5,913 nt of DNA. It comes from an uncultured Clostridia bacterium (GTDB lineage Bacteria; Bacillota; Clostridia; Oscillospirales; Ruminococcaceae). Below are positions 4,651-5,913 of this stretch, in pieces. The stretch spans positions 1-5,913 of the forward strand of contig CANCXY010000208.1 in NCBI GenBank assembly GCA_947381875.1, written 5' to 3'. How positions within the stretch are numbered: position 1 is the stretch's first letter; the number at the start of each line of letters is the position of its first letter. Under the pieces are notes generated by a model that saw only the letters and a list, made by a program, of their open reading frames with translations, did no database searches and was not told the DNA's origin. The position numbers and the translations under genes are program-made.

Positions 4651-5869
4651 GCGCGGGCATCGCCCATGCCGCTCTGAAAGCCCCTGTAAGCGCTTTGGGC
4701 ACCGCACGGGCAATTTCCCTGCGTGATGCCGTGGGGGGCGGGTACGGCGATTTCTGGCGCACGAGAAAGCGGTATCGGGTGTGCAAGGGGAGCCGCGGAA
4801 GCAAAAAGAGTAAGACCACCGCGCTGAACCTTATCTGCCGCCTGATTGAGTATCCGCAAAGCAGCGCGCTTTGTGTGCGGCGGTATTCCAACACGCTGCG
4901 GGATTCCGTTTTCAGCGACCTGCGCTGGGCCATCCACCGACTGGGATTGGACGGGACATTCGACTGTACGGTATCGCCCATGCAGATCACCCGGCGCGGC
5001 ACGGGGCAGAAAATCCTCTTTCGCGGGCTGGATGACGGCGTGAAAATCACGTCGATTTCGGTGGAGACGGGCGCGCTGTGCTGGGTGTGGATTGAGGAAG
5101 CCTACGAGATAGCGAGCGAGGACGATTTCAACAAGCTGGACTTATCCATCCGCGGTGAAGTGCCGCTGGGATATTTCAAGCAGATCACGCTCACCTTTAA
5201 CCCGTGGAGCGCCACAAGCTGGCTGAAAGCGCGGTTCTTCGACGCGCCCGACGAAAACACATTTGTCAAGACCACAACATGGCAGTGCAATGAATGGCTG
5301 GACGATGCCGACCGCGCCATTTTCCTGCACATGCGCGAGAATAACCCCCGCCGCTACCGCATAGAGGGCGCGGGCGAATGGGGCATTGCCGAGGGTCTGA
5401 TTTATGAGAACGTGGGCATAGAGCCATTCGACGTGGAGGCCGTGCGGAAAACAGAGGGTGTAAAGGCGGCGTTCGGCCTCGACTTTGGCTTCACCGACCC
5501 GACCGCCTTTGTGGCCGCGCTGGTGGATAATGCCGCCATGCGGATCTATATCTTCGACGAGTGGTACGCGCGCGGGGTGACGAACCGCGACATTGCGGCA
5601 AAAATCACAGCGATGGGCTACGGCGGGCAGCGCATTTTGTGCGATTGCGCCGAGCCGAAAAGCGTCGCGGAGCTGCGCGCCGAGGGCTTGCGTGCGGAGC
5701 CGTCGCGCAAAGGCCGGGATAGCGTGAACCATGGGATACAGCTCATCCAAAATTACCGAATCATCGTGCATCCGAAATGCACCGAGTTCCGCCGGGAGAT
5801 AGAAAACTACTGTTGGGAAAAGGACCGCGACGGGCGCTTGACAGGCAAACCCGATCACGAATTTTCCCA
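4647..5869 (+). CDS. terL: Phage terminase large subunit (Terminase_3 / XtmB, PBSX type), 3' partial
   Basis: This is the packaging motor ATPase and headful or site nuclease. The N-terminal ATPase carries the variant P-loop GSRGSKKSKT (48-57), as I know it from Clostridia homologues; Walker B WIEEA with E150/E151; and the coupling motif TFNP (183-186). The nuclease domain begins near 275, with LDFGFTDP (D279) and CDCAEPKS (D333) providing two of the three acidic metal ligands. The frame is intact up to base 5869, where the sequence runs into Illumina adapter. The last native residues are DHEFS plus the first two bases (CA) of a codon. In relatives this is followed by H-x-x-D-A-x-R-Y, which holds the third acid, so that part is missing. 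The apparent 414-residue protein with a tail after EFSQ is not real. It starts in an ATGA overlap with terS. Confidence 0.93.
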
Positions 5870-5913
5870 AGATCGGAAGAGCGTCGTGTAGGGAAAGAGT
5901 GTTGCGAGACGTG
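5870..5913 (+). other. Illumina TruSeq adapter read-through (artefact)
   Basis: From A5870 the sequence reads AGATCGGAAGAGC and goes on to 5902 exactly as the 33-base TruSeq read-2-side adapter (the reverse complement of the P5-side read 1 primer). It is followed by 8 bases, TGCGAGAC (5903-5910), in the place of the i5 index, and by GTG (5911-5913), the first bases of the constant GTGTAGATCTCGG part. The stop codon TAG at 5889-5891 lies within the adapter. None of this is genomic. Confidence 0.98.

Noticed and set aside
4785..4817. Apparent loss of the glycine before the P-loop lysine in the large terminase (GSRGSKKSKT)
   Set aside because: I know this variant from other PBSX-type terminases of Clostridia, so it is unlikely to mean inactivation.
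5142..5870. Minus-strand open frame of 242 codons opposite the large terminase
   Set aside because: Antisense shadow of terL, with no motif of its own; its start lies next to the adapter boundary.

Overview
The window is a piece of a tailed (caudovirus-type) phage or prophage. It probably comes from a GC-rich member of the Bacillota, class Clostridia. I infer this from several things: strong AAAGGAGG-type ribosome binding sites, a PBSX-type terminase pair, a DUF1492/ArpU/RinA-like regulator just before the packaging genes, and a PriCT-2/RepA-type primase-helicase of a kind I know from gut Clostridia phages and mobile elements. The host genus cannot be read from the sequence. All six genes lie on the plus strand and are tightly packed.

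Replication block (1 to about 3654): the 3' end of a superfamily 2 DEAD/DEAH helicase (cut by the window start); a 761-residue fusion of PriCT-2, a primase-like domain and a RepA-like hexameric helicase, starting at TTG; and a RusA-type Holliday junction resolvase starting at GTG. The last two genes are separated by the only long non-coding gap (2967-3237). This gap is AT-rich at its left end and full of structure: repeated 16-bp dyads, an AT-rich palindrome and a nested GC-rich hairpin. It is the most intriguing part of the window and a candidate replication origin or operator cluster.

Switch and packaging block (3681 to end): a small sigma-region-4-like regulator, then a 97-base gap with an extended -10 promoter, a small hairpin and an intrinsic terminator, then the terminase small subunit and, overlapping it by ATGA, the terminase large subunit. 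The order regulator, promoter, terminator, terminase suggests control of the late operon at this point.

The last 44 bases are not biological. From base 5870 the sequence is an Illumina TruSeq read-through adapter, followed by what fits an 8-base i5 index and the first bases of the P5 side. The large terminase therefore ends artificially: its apparent last residues and stop codon come from the adapter, and the real gene continues beyond the contig.
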